In this document: positions 35,465-43,837 of the stretch, piece by piece
How positions within the stretch are numbered: position 1 is the first letter of the stretch
Layout of the letters: every line of letters begins with the position of its first letter
Source of the DNA: Candidatus Pseudobacter hemicellulosilyticus
GTDB lineage: Bacteria > Bacteroidota > Bacteroidia > Chitinophagales > Chitinophagaceae
DNA length: 64,000 bases
Assembly (NCBI GenBank): GCA_029202545.1
Contig: CP119311.1
Span: 1,240,001 to 1,304,000 of the forward strand
Reading direction: 5' to 3'
Made by a program: the position numbers and the translations under genes
Notes under the pieces: model-generated
Told to the model about the DNA's origin: nothing
Database searches by the model: none
The model's input: only the letters and a program-made list of their open reading frames with translations

Positions 35465-36241
35465 ATGCTAAAAGAAACACTCCTCAATGCCACGGAAGCA
35501 GGCGCTAAAGTGCTGCAACATTATTTCAATAGTAAAAATCTGGCCATCAGCAATAAAGAAGGGATCAATAACCTCGTCACCGAGGCCGATCATGCTGCAG
35601 AAAAAGCCATTATTGACACTATCAAAGCCAGCTTCCCGGAGCATTATATCCTGAGTGAGGAAGCCGGGGAGATTGTCATGGACAGTTCCTACAAATGGAT
35701 CATTGATCCTATTGACGGCACTGTTAACTATGCGCATGGCATTCCCATCTGCTGTGTTTCCATCGGCCTGGAAAAAGATGGCAAAATGATCCTCGGCGCC
35801 GTGTTCAATCCCTTCCTGAAAGAGTTCTACCTGGCGGAAGCCGGCAAAGGCGCTTTCCTGAATGGCGACAAGATCCAGGTAAGCGGACAGAACGAGGTCA
35901 TCAAATCCTGCCTGGTAACAGGTTTTCCCTATACTTACCTCGATATGCCCAATGGCCCGCTGGAATGTTTTGAACGTTTTATCCGCAAAGGCATCCCGGT
36001 TCGCCGCCTCGGTTCCGCCGCTATGGACCTTTGCTGGGTAGCCGCCGGCCGCTTTGACGGATTCTATGAACACAAGCTGCAGGCCTGGGACAGCGCCGCC
36101 GGTTTCCTGCTGGTGGAAGAAGCAGGTGGTAAAGTGACCGACTTCACCGGCGCTCACTACTCGCCCTATCAGCCGCATATCCTGGCCACCAATGGTCATA
36201 TCCATGCCGAAATGCTGGAGTGGATCAATAACAGGGTATAG
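35465..36241 (+). CDS. Inositol monophosphatase family protein
   Basis: 258 residues. The metal-binding motifs are EEAGEI (near 60), DPIDGTVNYAHGIP (about 82-95) and WDSAAGFLLVEEAGG (near 209), the signature of the inositol-monophosphatase/fructose-1,6-bisphosphatase-like superfamily (Mg2+, Li+-sensitive). Substrate could be myo-inositol-phosphate, a sugar phosphate or PAP (CysQ-like); the sequence alone does not decide. thiL follows 57 bp downstream. Confidence 0.92.
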   Translation: MLKETLLNATEAGAKVLQHYFNSKNLAISNKEGINNLVTEADHAAEKAIIDTIKASFPEHYILSEEAGEIVMDSSYKWIIDPIDGTVNYAHGIPICCVSIGLEKDGKMILGAVFNPFLKEFYLAEAGKGAFLNGDKIQVSGQNEVIKSCLVTGFPYTYLDMPNGPLECFERFIRKGIPVRRLGSAAMDLCWVAAGRFDGFYEHKLQAWDSAAGFLLVEEAGGKVTDFTGAHYSPYQPHILATNGHIHAEMLEWINNRV

Positions 36242-36298
36242 TTTCCCCGACCATTAACCGTAGGAGCAAAGCAGTTCATCATTTTTTAAAAGCAGACC

Positions 36299-37333
36299 AT
36301 GAGCGAAGAAAGAACAGAAATAGGGTCGCTGGGGGAATTTGGCCTGATCCAGCACCTGACAAAAAATATAGAGATCCAGAACGCCTCCACTATTGTAGGC
36401 GTAGGCGATGATGCCGCTGTCATTGACCACTTTGGCCGGCAGACCGTGATCACCACCGATATGCTGATTGAAGGGGTTCATTTCGACCTGATGTACACCC
36501 CCCTCAAACACCTCGGCTATAAAAGCGTGGTGGTGAACATCAGTGATATTTATGCCATGAACGCCACGCCCACACAGATCACTCTGAGCCTGGGCCTCAG
36601 CAACCGGATCAGCATAGAAGCGCTGGACGAGTTCTATGAAGGGGTCTATGCTGCCTGCGCCAAATACGGCGTGGACCTGATCGGCGGCGACACCTGTTCT
36701 TCCCAGAAAGGTTTTATTATTTCCGTTACCGCCATCGGAGAAGTGGCGCCCGACGAATACGTCAGAAGAAGTACTGCACAGAAGGGCGACCTGCTCTGCT
36801 GCAGCGGCGACCTGGGCGCAGCCTATGTAGGCCTGCTCTTCCTGGAAAGAGAAAAGAAAATTTATCTGGAAGCACCCAAGGTGCAGCCCGACCTGGAGAA
36901 CGAATCTTATGTCATTGGCCGGCTCCTGAAACCCGAAGCGCGGAAAGACATTATCCAGTTCTTCAACGACAGCGCCATCCGTCCTACTTCCATGATCGAT
37001 ATCAGCGACGGCCTCAGCTCCGAGATACTGCATCTCTGTGAGCAAAGCGGCCTGGGCTGCCGCCTGCATGAGGACAAGATCCCCGTGGCCGAAGAAATGA
37101 AACGCGCCGCTTTTAAGTTTGAGATAGACCCCACCGCCTGCGCGCTCAGTGGCGGGGAGGATTATGAGCTGCTGTTCACCCTCCCACAATCTGAATACGA
37201 TAAACTCGTTCTAAATGAACAGATCAGCGTGATCGGCTATATGACTGAAGCAGCTGAAGGCGCAAAGATTGTCACCAAAGGCGGTAACCTGCATCCTATC
37301 ACCGCCCAGGGATGGAACGCATTTAAAAAGTAA
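36299..37333 (+). CDS. thiL: Thiamine-phosphate kinase
   Basis: 344 residues. ThiL phosphorylates thiamine monophosphate to the active diphosphate, the last step of vitamin B1 synthesis. The start LGEFGLIQHLTK, VGVGDDAAVID, TTDMLIEGVHFDL, VVNISDIYAMNATP and GGDTCSS are family landmarks (ATP/Mg sites), and MIDISDGLSSE and GGEDYELLFT appear later. The S41 peptidase gene starts 9 bp after the stop, so both are co-transcribed although unrelated in function. Confidence 0.95.
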   Translation: MSEERTEIGSLGEFGLIQHLTKNIEIQNASTIVGVGDDAAVIDHFGRQTVITTDMLIEGVHFDLMYTPLKHLGYKSVVVNISDIYAMNATPTQITLSLGLSNRISIEALDEFYEGVYAACAKYGVDLIGGDTCSSQKGFIISVTAIGEVAPDEYVRRSTAQKGDLLCCSGDLGAAYVGLLFLEREKKIYLEAPKVQPDLENESYVIGRLLKPEARKDIIQFFNDSAIRPTSMIDISDGLSSEILHLCEQSGLGCRLHEDKIPVAEEMKRAAFKFEIDPTACALSGGEDYELLFTLPQSEYDKLVLNEQISVIGYMTEAAEGAKIVTKGGNLHPITAQGWNAFKK

Positions 37334-37342
37334 CGAGGGCAC

Positions 37343-38866
37343 ATGAAGCTGAGTTTGCGGCACTGGAATATTGTTATCGGGTTTGGGCTGCTCCTGTTCA
37401 TCACAGGTTGCGCCGGGTCCCGCACCGCCTTTGATCCACAGCGGAAATACGCACCGGCCATTTTGCGGGAAGACTATACCCTTTTCCGTAATGTGCTGGA
37501 AGAATCCCATCCGGGACTGTATTGGTTCTCCCCAAAAGATACCATGGACCGGTATTTCCAGGAAGGCTATCAGCAGCTGAACGACTCGCTCACGGAGCCT
37601 GAGTTCCGCCGCCTGCTTTCCTATGTGGCCAGCAGGATCAATTGCGGCCATACCACCGTCAAGTATTCCAAAAAATACAGCCGTTACCTGGATACCTTGC
37701 GCCAGCCCATTTTTCCCCTGAGTATGAAAGTTTGGCCGGACAGTATGGTGGTAGCCGCTAACCTCAACCGCCGGGACTCCATCCTGCGGCGCGGAACGGT
37801 GATCACCGCTATCGACGGGCATTCTACCCGCCAGTTGACCGATACTTTTTTCAGCCTGCTCTCCGGCGATGGCCATATCCTTACCGGCAAGTACCAGTCG
37901 CTCAGCAACAGGGGCAGCTTCGGTGGTTTCTACCGTACTGTCTATGGGCTCAGGGACCAGTTCCGCATCCGCTATATTGATCCCACCGGTAACGAACAGG
38001 AAGTGATGACCCCGGTATACAATCCGCCTCCCGATACGCCTGTAAAGAATATAACAGCACAGGGTAACCGAAAACCGGAAAAGGAAGCGCCGCGGCCGGT
38101 GATCCTGCGTGGCAGCCGCAATATCCAGCTGGACACCACCCTGCACTCGGCCTATATGACCGTCAATACTTTTGAAAGAGGACATACCCTCAAAAGGTTC
38201 TTTCGCAGAAGTTTCCGCGAACTGCAACGCCGGGATATGCGCTACCTGGTATTGGATGTGCGGGGCAATGGCGGTGGTGATGCAGGGAACAGTACCCTGC
38301 TGACCCGCTACCTGGCAGACCATCGTTTCATCCTGGCCGACAGCCTCTATGCCGTAAAACGTTCCAGCCGCTACAGCCAGCATATCCAGTGGCAATCAGT
38401 ATTCTGGATGATGACCCAGTTCATGACCCGCAAGCGCAGCGATGGCCATTATCATTTCGGCTATTTTGAGAAGCATGCTTTCCGGCCCAAAAAACGCCAT
38501 CATTTTAATGGAGATATCTACATTCTCACCGGCGGTAATTCTTTTTCCGCCACTACCCTGTTTGCCAAAGTATTAAAGGGCCAGTCGAATGTGAAGATAG
38601 TAGGTGAAGAAACGGGCGGCGGCGCCTATGGCAACAATGCCTGGATGATCCCTGATGTTACCCTGCCCAATACCCGTGTCCGTTTCCGGCTGCCCCGGTT
38701 CCGGATGGTGGTGGACAAAGACCTGGTAGCAGCGGGCCGTGGCATCCTGCCGGATATTGAAGTGGCCGCTACAGCAGAAAGCATCCGCCTGGGCACCGAT
38801 CCTAAAATTGATACCGTGCGTCAGCTGATCCTCCAGAAAGCAGGTTTGGTGAGAGTAAAACAATAA
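37343..38866 (+). CDS. S41-family C-terminal processing peptidase-like lipoprotein
   Basis: 507 residues. The signal peptide ends in a lipobox (LLFITGCAG, Cys23), so the protein is probably membrane-anchored. An N-terminal helical domain leads to a PDZ-like segment (about 130-175: LNRRDSILRRGTVITAIDG) and then the S41 catalytic core with VLDVRGNGGGDAG and the nucleophile region ILTGGNSFSATTLF (Ser400 or Ser402), EETGGGAYG next. S41 enzymes are tail-specific or regulatory proteases. A Pro/Lys-rich insert sits near residues 232-250. The dispersed repeat starts 3 bases after the stop. Confidence 0.88.
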   Translation: MKLSLRHWNIVIGFGLLLFITGCAGSRTAFDPQRKYAPAILREDYTLFRNVLEESHPGLYWFSPKDTMDRYFQEGYQQLNDSLTEPEFRRLLSYVASRINCGHTTVKYSKKYSRYLDTLRQPIFPLSMKVWPDSMVVAANLNRRDSILRRGTVITAIDGHSTRQLTDTFFSLLSGDGHILTGKYQSLSNRGSFGGFYRTVYGLRDQFRIRYIDPTGNEQEVMTPVYNPPPDTPVKNITAQGNRKPEKEAPRPVILRGSRNIQLDTTLHSAYMTVNTFERGHTLKRFFRRSFRELQRRDMRYLVLDVRGNGGGDAGNSTLLTRYLADHRFILADSLYAVKRSSRYSQHIQWQSVFWMMTQFMTRKRSDGHYHFGYFEKHAFRPKKRHHFNGDIYILTGGNSFSATTLFAKVLKGQSNVKIVGEETGGGAYGNNAWMIPDVTLPNTRVRFRLPRFRMVVDKDLVAAGRGILPDIEVAATAESIRLGTDPKIDTVRQLILQKAGLVRVKQ

Positions 38867-38869
38867 ATG

Positions 38870-38883
38870 TTGGGACGAACCAA
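38870..38883 (-). repeat. Dispersed repeat copy B (TTGGTTCGTCCCAA, minus orientation)
   Basis: On the plus strand it reads TTGGGACGAACCAA. It begins three bases after the S41 peptidase stop, in the convergent gap before the amidase gene. Confidence 0.75.
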
Positions 38884-39006
38884 AAAGATCCCGGGGAATT
38901 TCAAAAGCCGTTCTAAAACACAGATTTTCCAGGTCCGGTGATTTTTTCAGCTCCAACGACCAGCAAGGTTTTCGACTATAGTCTTTGTGAATTGCGTGTG
39001 GGCTCC

Positions 39007-39996
39007 TTAGCCGCTGATCATAAAGTCGTCCGCATCTTTCAAAAAAGGCAGCTTACTGCGGATCCCTTCCAGCTTTTCTTTTTCCAGCGTAGTCGTGTAC
39101 ACCACTTCCTCATGGGCTTTGGTGAACAACACCTCACCCAGCGGATCCACCAGCATGCTGTCCCCGCTATGGTAGTAATTGTTCCCGTCGTTCCCTACCC
39201 GGTTCACCCCGATCACATAACACTGGTTTTCGATAGCCCTTGCCTGTAGCAGGGTTTTCCAGGCATGGTTGCGGCGCTCGGGCCAGTTGGCCACATAGAC
39301 CAGGAGATCATATTCCGCAGGAACAGTTTCTTCGGAAAAAGCGGGTTGCTGAGCCGTGGGGGTGTTTTTTATTTGGGACGAACCAGGGGCCGTTTGAGTA
39401 TCCGTTCTGCCGGCTGCGGATGGCTGGTGGTGGTTTTCGGCAGAACCGTTGTCCTGTTGTTCGGGAAGGACGGTTTGTTGCGCGGCCTGTTTCGCCAGCG
39501 CCTCCAGCGCCGCTCCTTCAGCAGCCGGATACAATTGCTGCCGGGCCCAGACGGGGAAACGCAGATCATAGCAGACCTGCAGGTTGACCCGCCAGCCATT
39601 GACCGTAGCGATCAGCCTTTTGGCGCCGGGTGTATATTTTTCGTGTTCGCCGGCATAGCCGAACAGGTGTCTTTTATCATAATAGCCCAGTTGCCCGTTG
39701 GGCAGCATCCATATCAGCCGGTTGAAATAATGCCCGCCTTCTTCAATGATCAGGCTGCCGGTGAGGATCACTCTTTTGCGGGCAGCCAGTTCCCGCATCC
39801 ACTGAACAGCAGGCCCGTCCATAGTTTCCGCCAGCAGGGCGGGTTTCATACTGAAGCCGGTGCTGAACATTTCAGGCAATACTACCAGCTGCGGCCTTTC
39901 AATAGCCAGGATCTTTTTTTCCAGCTGTTGCAGGTTGGCGGCCTTATCCTCCCAATGCAGGTTGGATTGTATCAGGGAGACGGTGAGCGATGACAT
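39007..39996 (-). CDS. Nitrilase-superfamily amidase (omega-amidase-like) with a large insertion
   Basis: 329 residues. The catalytic triad of carbon-nitrogen hydrolases is present: Glu42 (LPEMFSTGF), Lys108 (YDKRHLFGYAGE) and Cys142 (VCYDLRFPVWAR). Without a roughly 75-residue insertion (about 153-227) the length would be about 254, the usual size of YafV-like omega-amidases that hydrolyse alpha-ketoglutaramate. The insertion is Ala/Gln/Glu/Pro/Thr-rich (AALEALAKQAAQQTVLPEQQ onward) and interrupts the core between the Cys142 strand and YDLLVYVANWPERRNHAW. A copy of the dispersed repeat lies inside it. The reading frame is intact, so the protein is probably still made. Confidence 0.88.
   Translation of the reverse strand: MSSLTVSLIQSNLHWEDKAANLQQLEKKILAIERPQLVVLPEMFSTGFSMKPALLAETMDGPAVQWMRELAARKRVILTGSLIIEEGGHYFNRLIWMLPNGQLGYYDKRHLFGYAGEHEKYTPGAKRLIATVNGWRVNLQVCYDLRFPVWARQQLYPAAEGAALEALAKQAAQQTVLPEQQDNGSAENHHQPSAAGRTDTQTAPGSSQIKNTPTAQQPAFSEETVPAEYDLLVYVANWPERRNHAWKTLLQARAIENQCYVIGVNRVGNDGNNYYHSGDSMLVDPLGEVLFTKAHEEVVYTTTLEKEKLEGIRSKLPFLKDADDFMISG
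39373..39385 (-). repeat. Dispersed repeat copy C inside the amidase gene
   Basis: 13-bp copy (TTGGGACGAACCA on the plus strand; TGGTTCGTCCCAA on the coding strand). It encodes part of GSSQI at about residues 205-209, within the low-complexity insertion. Confidence 0.7.
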
Positions 39997-40005
39997 GGTA
40001 CAAAG

Positions 40006-42684
40006 TTAATCGTTCTCATCGGTTTCCCCGGTCGGTTGCGGGTTGTTCTCTACCTCCATGGCAGGAACCGGTTTGCCAGCCAGCGCATGGATCAGCTCGG
40101 CTACCAGGGCGGTCCAGCCCGTCTGGTGAGCAGCCCCCAGCCCACTGCCATTGTCGCCATGAAAATACTCATAGAACAATACCAGGTTTTCGTTCTCCGG
40201 CCTTTTGAAGAACCAGTTATAATCGCCATATACGGGACGATTGCCCTGCTGATTGGGTTCAAAAAGCTGTACCAGCCTGCTTGTCAGCTCATCGGCCACC
40301 TGGACCAGGTTGATCTGCCTGCCCGAGCCTGTGGGATATTCAACGGTCAGCTCATCTCCATAAAAATCACCAAAGCGGCGGATGGACTGGATAATGATAT
40401 AGTTGATGGGCATCCAGACCGGGCCGCGCCAGTTGGAGTTGCCGCCAAAAAGATCTGAAGTGGAATCACCCGGATCATACCGGATATTGTATTCGATCCC
40501 TTCTATCATAATAGAATAGGGATGCTCTTCATGGTATTTGGACAGGGCCCGGATGCCGGAGTCCGACAGGAACTGGGCCTCATCCAGCACCCGCTGCAGC
40601 AGGCAGACCAGCCGCTCCCTGGGTACCAGCGACAATAAGATCTTGTCCCCTTCCTTCTTTTCTTCATTGGGCCAGTAACGGCCATTGCTGATCCGGTAGT
40701 TCTCAAACCAGGAGATCCGCTTTTTGAAATCGCCCAGTTTGTCCAGGATCTTTTTCTCAATGATGGATACGGCAAAGAGCGAGGTCAATCCAACGATAGA
40801 GTATATACGAAGATGTACCGGCGCCCCGCCGGCAATGCTGAGCGTATCATAAAAGAACTTGTCTTCATCATTCCACATACCGGCCTCGTTGAGCGCTTCG
40901 GCAATCAGTACAAAATGCTCAAAGAACTTGGTGGCCGTATCTTCAAAGGATTCATCCTTCATGGCAATCTCCATGGCCATGTCCATCATGTTCAGCGCAT
41001 ACATACCCATCCAGCTGGTGCCATCAGCCTGTTCCAGCTGCATAGCGCCGGGCAGTACGCTGCTCCGGTTGAACACACCGATATTATCCAGGCCAAGGAA
41101 CCCGCCTTCAAACATATTGTTGCCATTGGAGTCTTTGCGGTTGATCCACCAGGTGAAATTGATGATGAGTTTATGGAAGACCTTTTTGAGAAAATTGATA
41201 TCGCCTTTGCCGGTCTTGGCCTTTTCAATATGGTATACCTGCAGGGCGGCCCAGGCCTGTACGGGCGGATTCACATCACTGAAATTCCATTCATAGGCCG
41301 GCAGCTGTCCATCCGGTTTCATATACCATTCGCGCATGATCAGCGTGAGCTGGTGTTTGGCGAAGGTGGGGTCTACCATGGCCATGGGAATACACTGGAA
41401 AGCCAGGTCCCAGGCGGCATACCAGGGATACTCCCATTTGTCGGGCATGGCAATGATGTCGGAATTTTTGAGGTGCTTCCAGTCGTGGTTCCTGCCGGTC
41501 AGCTTACCCGGATTCACCGCAGTAATGCCGTCACTGGCAGTGAGCCATCGCTCCACATCAAAATGATAGTATTGCTTGCTCCATAACATTCCCGCCAGCG
41601 CCTGCCGCTGGATATTGAACAGCATGGGATGCTGGGTGCCGGGTAAGGTGGCTTTGTAAAAATTATCTGCTTCTTCCTTCCGCTGCCGGAAAATACTGGT
41701 GAATCCGGAGGGGAAAGGATTTTCCATGATCTTGTTGCTGAGCCGCAGATAAATAGTCTTTGTGGCGCCGCCTTCAATGGTATAATTATAGACCGGTGCA
41801 AAGCGGGTGCCTGTTTTTTTGCTGCGCAGCGCCTCCAGGTTCTCCTTTTTTATGATGGCGTGATGGAACGCATCTTTGGTGAACTGGCTGGTATTGGGCC
41901 GGGCTGCCGCCTTTTCCATATTGGTCTCGTTCTCGGTCATCAGGCTATCATCCGCAGGCTGGTAGTAGAAATAATAACTGCCCAACCGGCTATGATTGGC
42001 TTTGACGGACAATTTATCCCGCCGCGTGATGCTGGGCTTTTTCTCGGACTCATCATGCTGCCAGCGGTTATAGAACCAGAGCAGGGGCAGTACGGTGATA
42101 TCGGCTGCTTTTGTGTACCGGTTAGTAATATCTATTTTAATGCAGATGTCTTTGGAGTTCTCCTTGGCATAGGTTACCAGGACATCGAAGTAATCATTGT
42201 TATCAAATACACCGGTATCCAGTAATTCGTACTCAGGGTCTTCCTTGCTTAGTTTCCGGTTCTCCTCCAGTAATTTTTCATAGGGAAAGGCCTGCTGCGG
42301 GTATTTGTACAAATACTCCATGTAATAATGGGTAGGCAGGTTGTCGAGATGGAAATACAACTCTTTCACATCTTCCCCATGATTGCCCTGGTAATTCCCC
42401 AGGCCAAACAGTCTTTCTTTGAGTATATGGTCCTTGCCATTCCAGAGGGAGATGGCAAAGCAGAGGTTCTGGAAGAAATCGGAAATGCCGGCCAGCCCGT
42501 CCTCGCCCCAGAGATAGGCCCTGCAATGGGAGTGGTCAAAAGGGAAATAGTTCCAGGCATCCCCATTCATGCTGTAGTCTTCACGTACGGTGCCCCATTG
42601 GCGCTCACTGAGATAGGGGCCCCACTGTTCCAATGGAATTTTTTTAGCGGCATTGACCGCCAATCGTTGGTGTTCTGCTGTCAT
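40006..42684 (-). CDS. Glucosidase, GH63-like (bacterial mannosyl-oligosaccharide-glucosidase family)
   Basis: 892 residues. The N-terminal region (EQWGPYLSERQWGTVREDYS, WNYFPFDHSHCRAYLWGEDG) and the later (alpha/alpha)6-barrel phrases (MPDKWEYPWYAAWDLAFQCI, GGFLGLDNIGVFNRS, SNWRGPVWMPINYI) match the large glucosidases of family GH63 found in Bacteroidota and other bacteria. It has no signal peptide, so it probably acts in the cytoplasm on alpha-glucosides or storage glucan fragments; the exact substrate is unknown. A terminator-like hairpin lies about 130 bp upstream of its start. Confidence 0.9.
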   Translation of the reverse strand: MTAEHQRLAVNAAKKIPLEQWGPYLSERQWGTVREDYSMNGDAWNYFPFDHSHCRAYLWGEDGLAGISDFFQNLCFAISLWNGKDHILKERLFGLGNYQGNHGEDVKELYFHLDNLPTHYYMEYLYKYPQQAFPYEKLLEENRKLSKEDPEYELLDTGVFDNNDYFDVLVTYAKENSKDICIKIDITNRYTKAADITVLPLLWFYNRWQHDESEKKPSITRRDKLSVKANHSRLGSYYFYYQPADDSLMTENETNMEKAAARPNTSQFTKDAFHHAIIKKENLEALRSKKTGTRFAPVYNYTIEGGATKTIYLRLSNKIMENPFPSGFTSIFRQRKEEADNFYKATLPGTQHPMLFNIQRQALAGMLWSKQYYHFDVERWLTASDGITAVNPGKLTGRNHDWKHLKNSDIIAMPDKWEYPWYAAWDLAFQCIPMAMVDPTFAKHQLTLIMREWYMKPDGQLPAYEWNFSDVNPPVQAWAALQVYHIEKAKTGKGDINFLKKVFHKLIINFTWWINRKDSNGNNMFEGGFLGLDNIGVFNRSSVLPGAMQLEQADGTSWMGMYALNMMDMAMEIAMKDESFEDTATKFFEHFVLIAEALNEAGMWNDEDKFFYDTLSIAGGAPVHLRIYSIVGLTSLFAVSIIEKKILDKLGDFKKRISWFENYRISNGRYWPNEEKKEGDKILLSLVPRERLVCLLQRVLDEAQFLSDSGIRALSKYHEEHPYSIMIEGIEYNIRYDPGDSTSDLFGGNSNWRGPVWMPINYIIIQSIRRFGDFYGDELTVEYPTGSGRQINLVQVADELTSRLVQLFEPNQQGNRPVYGDYNWFFKRPENENLVLFYEYFHGDNGSGLGAAHQTGWTALVAELIHALAGKPVPAMEVENNPQPTGETDEND

Positions 42685-42807
42685 GCGTATAATCAGTTTC
42701 GTTTAACCAACAGCAAGCAATCTGTCAGCTATAACCATGACGCCGGTTGACGGCGCATATATGAAATTAAGGCGGATAGCTGGAAATAAAAAACCGGATG
42801 GGAAAGC

Positions 42808-42841
42808 AATAAAAAAAGCCTCCCGTTACCGGAAGGCCTTT
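42808..42841 (-). terminator. Minus-strand terminator-like hairpin upstream of the glucosidase gene
   Basis: AAAGGCCTTCCG pairs with CGGGAGGCTTT on the minus strand (11 pairs, one bulged base), followed by T7. It is downstream of the DUF2807 terminator and about 130 bp before the glucosidase start, so it could act as an attenuator or a second terminator. Confidence 0.65.
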
Positions 42842-42901
42842 GCTCTACAAGTATAACTATTCTTAGAACTACTACTACTGCCTGGTTTTTGAAGAAGGGT
42901 G

Positions 42902-42939
42902 GAAAAATAAGGTGCCGGACACCCTCACCGGCACCTTAT
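42902..42939 (-). terminator. Rho-independent terminator of the DUF2807 gene
   Basis: ATAAGGTGCCGG / CCGGCACCTTAT form a perfect 12-bp stem with a 9-base loop. On the minus strand it is followed by TTTTTCC. It sits about 70 bp after the DUF2807 stop. Confidence 0.85.
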
Positions 42940-43009
42940 AGCCTCACATAGATCTGGCTCACAAAACCTCGCTTGCCTGTTATAGCATTTTTAGAATCAG
43001 GTATAATGA

Positions 43010-43552
43010 TCAATGGTCAGGATCAGCTGTATCATAAGATGCATTGTATTCTTTTTTTCTCAGGGAAAACCGTTTATGTACAAGGTATCCAAAACTATGC
43101 TCGTCATCGTTGTCCACTGTGGTACGGCCGCGGACCAACACATTGATCTGGCACTCGCCTTCAATGCGCAGGTGCAGCTTTTCCGAATCCAGGATACCGA
43201 TCGTTTTCACCTGGGATTCTCCTTTCACCGTAATGCGTTGCAGCTTTCTCACCGGTACATACACCGTGATATGTCTTCCTGCTGCTGCGCGCTTAGACGA
43301 GATGGTTAGTGTGTTGTTCTCCACTTTCAATTCTACATTGCGCGTACACTGTTCAGGCCCTTCAATACTGAGCAGGGTTGAACTGTCTTCTATCAATACT
43401 ACATTCACATTGTTCCTGATCACGATACTGTTGTAGCCGGCATTGGCTACCCAGTATCGTTTTTCAGTGTCAGACGGACCGCCGGCGGCTTTACCGGCTG
43501 TGGCAAAGAGCATGCTTGTCATCAGCATGATCAAGGTTAATTGTTGTTTCAT
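43010..43552 (-). CDS. DUF2807-type exported protein (GIN domain)
   Basis: 180 residues from ATG 43552 (MKQQLTLIMLMTSMLFATAG, a signal peptide); an upstream ATG gives an unconvincing 27-residue extension. The mature part is a beta-helix-like repeat (YNSIVIRNNVNVVLIED, VELKVENNTLTISS, KLQRITVKGESQVKTIG, KLHLRIEGECQINVLV), the signature of DUF2807/GIN adhesin-like domains, usually near 200 residues. It is divergent from the giant sensor kinase gene, with an operator-like palindrome between them. Confidence 0.82.
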   Translation of the reverse strand: MKQQLTLIMLMTSMLFATAGKAAGGPSDTEKRYWVANAGYNSIVIRNNVNVVLIEDSSTLLSIEGPEQCTRNVELKVENNTLTISSKRAAAGRHITVYVPVRKLQRITVKGESQVKTIGILDSEKLHLRIEGECQINVLVRGRTTVDNDDEHSFGYLVHKRFSLRKKEYNASYDTADPDH

Positions 43553-43753
43553 GGCTAACTTATTAAGTGAACAATAACTTTGATCAATATGACGCAACAA
43601 ATATCGTTGTGTTACACTGCTGTACAATAGCATAATAATGTGAGATCCAATGCCGGCAGGCGTTTGCGACGGTTGAACCTGTCATGTGGCTTCCACCTGC
43701 ATGGCGCCCGTTCCACTCATCCCGGAATCAGGCAATTTTTACCACTAAACGGT

Positions 43754-43771
43754 ATCACATATCTGTGTGAT
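43754..43771. promoter_or_regulatory. Inverted repeat ATCACA-N6-TGTGAT
   Basis: Perfect 6-bp arms 18 bp across, in the divergent region between the DUF2807 and sensor-kinase genes, 67 bp before the kinase start. Position and symmetry suggest a regulator binding site. It has the opposite arrangement from a Crp site (TGTGA-N6-TCACA). Confidence 0.35.
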
Positions 43772-43837
43772 TTCTGGAAATGAATGAGAAAAAAAAGGGA
43801 TTGTTAACTTATTTTTATTGTCCAGAACACCCGCCAT

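Larger units (their letters stand above)
42685..43009. other. 325-bp intergenic region with two minus-strand terminators
   Basis: Between the glucosidase start (42684) and the DUF2807 stop (43010). Besides the two hairpins listed separately, the stretch from 42842 to 42906 contains TATACTTG on the minus strand, close to a -7 element. I see no coding sequence. Confidence 0.5.
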
